Assembly (NCBI GenBank): GCA_023423495.1
Contig: JAFAFM010000246.1
Location: forward strand, 1 to 6,018
Length of the DNA stretch: 6,018 nucleotides
Origin: Armatimonadota bacterium
GTDB lineage: Bacteria; Armatimonadota; Fimbriimonadia; Fimbriimonadales; Fimbriimonadaceae
Direction: 5' to 3'
The notes below the pieces were generated by a model, which worked only from the letters and a program-made list of their open reading frames with translations, was not told the DNA's origin and did not search any database. Below are positions 5,080 through 6,018 of the stretch, in pieces. Within the stretch, counting starts at the first letter, position 1. Each line of letters begins with the position of its first letter. Position numbers and translations under genes: made by a program.

Positions 5080-5633
5080 CAGTACTTGGGAAGAATGCAT
5101 CCGACGGGCTCAGTCCGGGCGACGGCAGGCGCCTTTGAGGACACCACAGCGGTTAAGGCATCGCGAAGGTCGCGCTTGGTGGCTGCGGAACGCATCTTGC
5201 CCAACCCATAGAAAAGATTTGAGATTCGACCCTGATACTGTAGCTTTAGTGCGGAATCGTAAACCACGGCTTCCGGGCTCTGCATAGCGCGGGCGTATTT
5301 GACCTGCGATCGCCATTTATCGATTACCACCGTGGGCAGCAAACCGAACTCCTTAGCTTCCGCCGCCACTTCTTCGCGGGAAAGTGTGAGATCCTCGTGC
5401 ACCATGTAGAAGCGAACTCCCTTGGGAGAAAACTCCTTGTAAAGCCGATTGATCTCGGGTGTCATTTTTCGGGAAATCGGGCAGTGTGCCAGATAGAAAA
5501 TCAACACGGTCGCCTTTGCTTTGGGAGCTTTTCTCGCTAGCGGAACCACCTGATTCCCGCGCAAATCGACGCAGACTGCCTCGGGCTGCGCAAGCTGAGT
5601 GGATAAAGCCGCAAGCAAGGTAGTAATCAGCAT
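5079..5633 (-). CDS. Exported redoxin (AhpC/TSA-thioredoxin fold) protein
   Basis: A 184-residue thioredoxin-fold protein probably acting outside the cytoplasmic membrane. The N-terminus (MLITTLLAALSTQLAQ) looks like a short signal peptide. The fold follows: beta strand TVLIFYLA (42-49), then active-site region HCPISRKMTPE with a single Cys51 (CPIS rather than CxxC), VRFYMVHED (73-81), the cis-Pro loop SPEAVVYD with Pro120, QGRISN (134-139), and a C-terminal PVGC with Cys179. This matches the redoxin-domain proteins of Planctomycetes-like bacteria in which CPI(A/S) and a terminal GC are both conserved; by inference Cys51 and Cys179 form a redox pair. A peroxiredoxin or thiol-reductase role is possible; the substrate is unknown. 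The ATG at 5633 follows AGGG with no spacing and a -10-like box eight bases upstream. First gene of the minus-strand run. Confidence 0.87.
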   Translation of the reverse strand: MLITTLLAALSTQLAQPEAVCVDLRGNQVVPLARKAPKAKATVLIFYLAHCPISRKMTPEINRLYKEFSPKGVRFYMVHEDLTLSREEVAAEAKEFGLLPTVVIDKWRSQVKYARAMQSPEAVVYDSALKLQYQGRISNLFYGLGKMRSAATKRDLRDALTAVVSSKAPAVARTEPVGCILPKY

Positions 5634-5641
5634 CCCTATTT

Positions 5642-5647
5642 ATCATA
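5642..5647 (-). promoter_or_regulatory. Candidate -10 box (TATGAT) for the redoxin operon
   Basis: TATGAT on the minus strand matches TATAAT at five of six positions and ends eight bases before the redoxin ATG, which implies a start of transcription at or near the start codon. It lies in the 92-base gap between the divergent redoxin and symporter genes. No clear -35 is visible. Confidence 0.42.
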
Positions 5648-5680
5648 ACTCCAACTGAATCCTAGAAATGCCGCGCTGAA

Positions 5681-5709
5681 TTGGCGGGTAACTTCGTCTG
5701 GAATTCGAT
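5681..5709 (+). promoter_or_regulatory. Weak candidate promoter for the symporter gene
   Basis: TTGGCG at 5681-5686 and TTCGAT at 5704-5709 are separated by 17 bases, the ideal sigma-70 spacing. They match the consensus at only four and three of six positions respectively. Placed 16 bases before the symporter ATG. Confidence 0.2.
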
Positions 5710-5725
5710 CCCAAAAGGAAAGTGC

Positions 5726-6018
5726 ATGCAAACAGGAGCAGTCGAACCAAGACGTCGGAAGGGTATGGCCCTTCATACCAAGATCCTCACGGGGTTGGTG
5801 TTGGGTGCCATTTGTGGATTACTCGCTAAGCGATTCGTCACCGATACCGAGGTTTTGCAGCGCTCAATCGACTGGGCAAGTGCGATTGGCGAAATATTTC
5901 TGAATCTGATTTTTATGGTGGTCATTCCGCTTCTCTTCAGCGCGCTCATGTTGGGAGTTGCTGAACTGGGAGACATCAAAAAAATCGGACGGATTGGAGT
6001 GCGCTCGCTGGTCATGAC
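5726..6018 (+). CDS. DAACS-family dicarboxylate/glutamate:cation symporter (partial, N-terminus)
   Basis: Secondary transporter of the sodium:dicarboxylate symporter family (GltP/DctA-like), taking up acidic amino acids or C4-dicarboxylates with Na+ or H+. About 97 residues are present of a usual 400-450; the rest lies beyond the right edge. After a basic leader (EPRRRKG) comes helix one, TKILTGLVLGAICGLLA at 18-34, and then the well-conserved stretch IGEIFLNLIFMVVIPLLFSA (54-73) and LGVAELGDIKKIGRIG (76-91), including the MVVIPL motif. Substrate cannot be told because the binding-site hairpins are missing. The ATG at 5726 follows AAAAGGAA with five bases between; a second ATG at 5765 is less well placed. 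Divergent from the redoxin gene. Confidence 0.93.
   Translation, partial: MQTGAVEPRRRKGMALHTKILTGLVLGAICGLLAKRFVTDTEVLQRSIDWASAIGEIFLNLIFMVVIPLLFSALMLGVAELGDIKKIGRIGVRSLVM

Noticed and set aside
4919..5287. Plus-strand open frame of 122 codons
   Set aside because: It crosses opposite two well-supported genes (DUF5658-like and redoxin) and shows no domain or ribosome site.
1..6018. tRNA, rRNA, CRISPR array, insertion sequence or defence system
   Set aside because: I read both strands for direct repeats, transposase motifs and cloverleaf patterns and saw none; nearly all of the window is accounted for by housekeeping-type and envelope genes.

Overview
The window is a gene-dense bacterial chromosome segment of roughly 50-55% G+C (estimated by eye). 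It carries nine coding regions, two of them cut by the window edges, and no RNA gene, mobile element or CRISPR array that I can see. The gene combination suggests a didermal lineage outside the Proteobacteria that has SepF. A System I cytochrome c maturation pair (ccmF, and a CcmE with a Cys-type CxxxY haem site) sits in the same window as a yggS-sepF cell-division pair. SepF occurs in Gram-positives, cyanobacteria, Deinococcota, Armatimonadota and relatives, but the first two groups mostly use other cytochrome c maturation systems. Armatimonadota (Fimbriimonas-like) is my best guess. This is inference, not a measured placement.

Layout. Positions 1-1710 (minus strand): ccmE followed by ccmF, one base apart, with ccmF running off the left edge. 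Positions 1735-3111 (plus strand): a secreted or membrane-anchored beta-rich protein of unknown function, then a DEDD-type exonuclease domain protein (RNase_H_2/YprB-like) that starts at a TTG directly after the preceding stop. Its start codon is only 24 bases from that of ccmE, so the two units are divergent. Positions 3110-3138 hold a strong hairpin between the converging exonuclease and sepF genes. Positions 5633-3146 (minus strand): a five-gene run of exported redoxin, DUF5658-type small membrane protein, four-helix Gly/Ala-rich membrane protein, yggS (PLP homeostasis) and sepF (Z-ring anchor). Positions 5726-6018 (plus strand): the N-terminus of a DAACS-family dicarboxylate/glutamate symporter, divergent from the redoxin and cut by the right edge.

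How the genes work together. CcmE carries haem outside the cytoplasmic membrane and CcmF attaches it to apocytochromes c. YggS and SepF form the conserved division-cluster pair (ylmE-ylmF in Bacillus). The genes upstream of them are all envelope proteins, so the long minus-strand run looks like an envelope operon, although a direct functional link is not shown by the sequence.

The most notable non-coding signals are a perfect 12-bp inverted repeat centred on the yggS start codon, and a repeated arrangement of a -10-like hexamer 7-8 bases before an ATG at three genes, which suggests leaderless transcripts. I did not find a clearly new multi-gene system.
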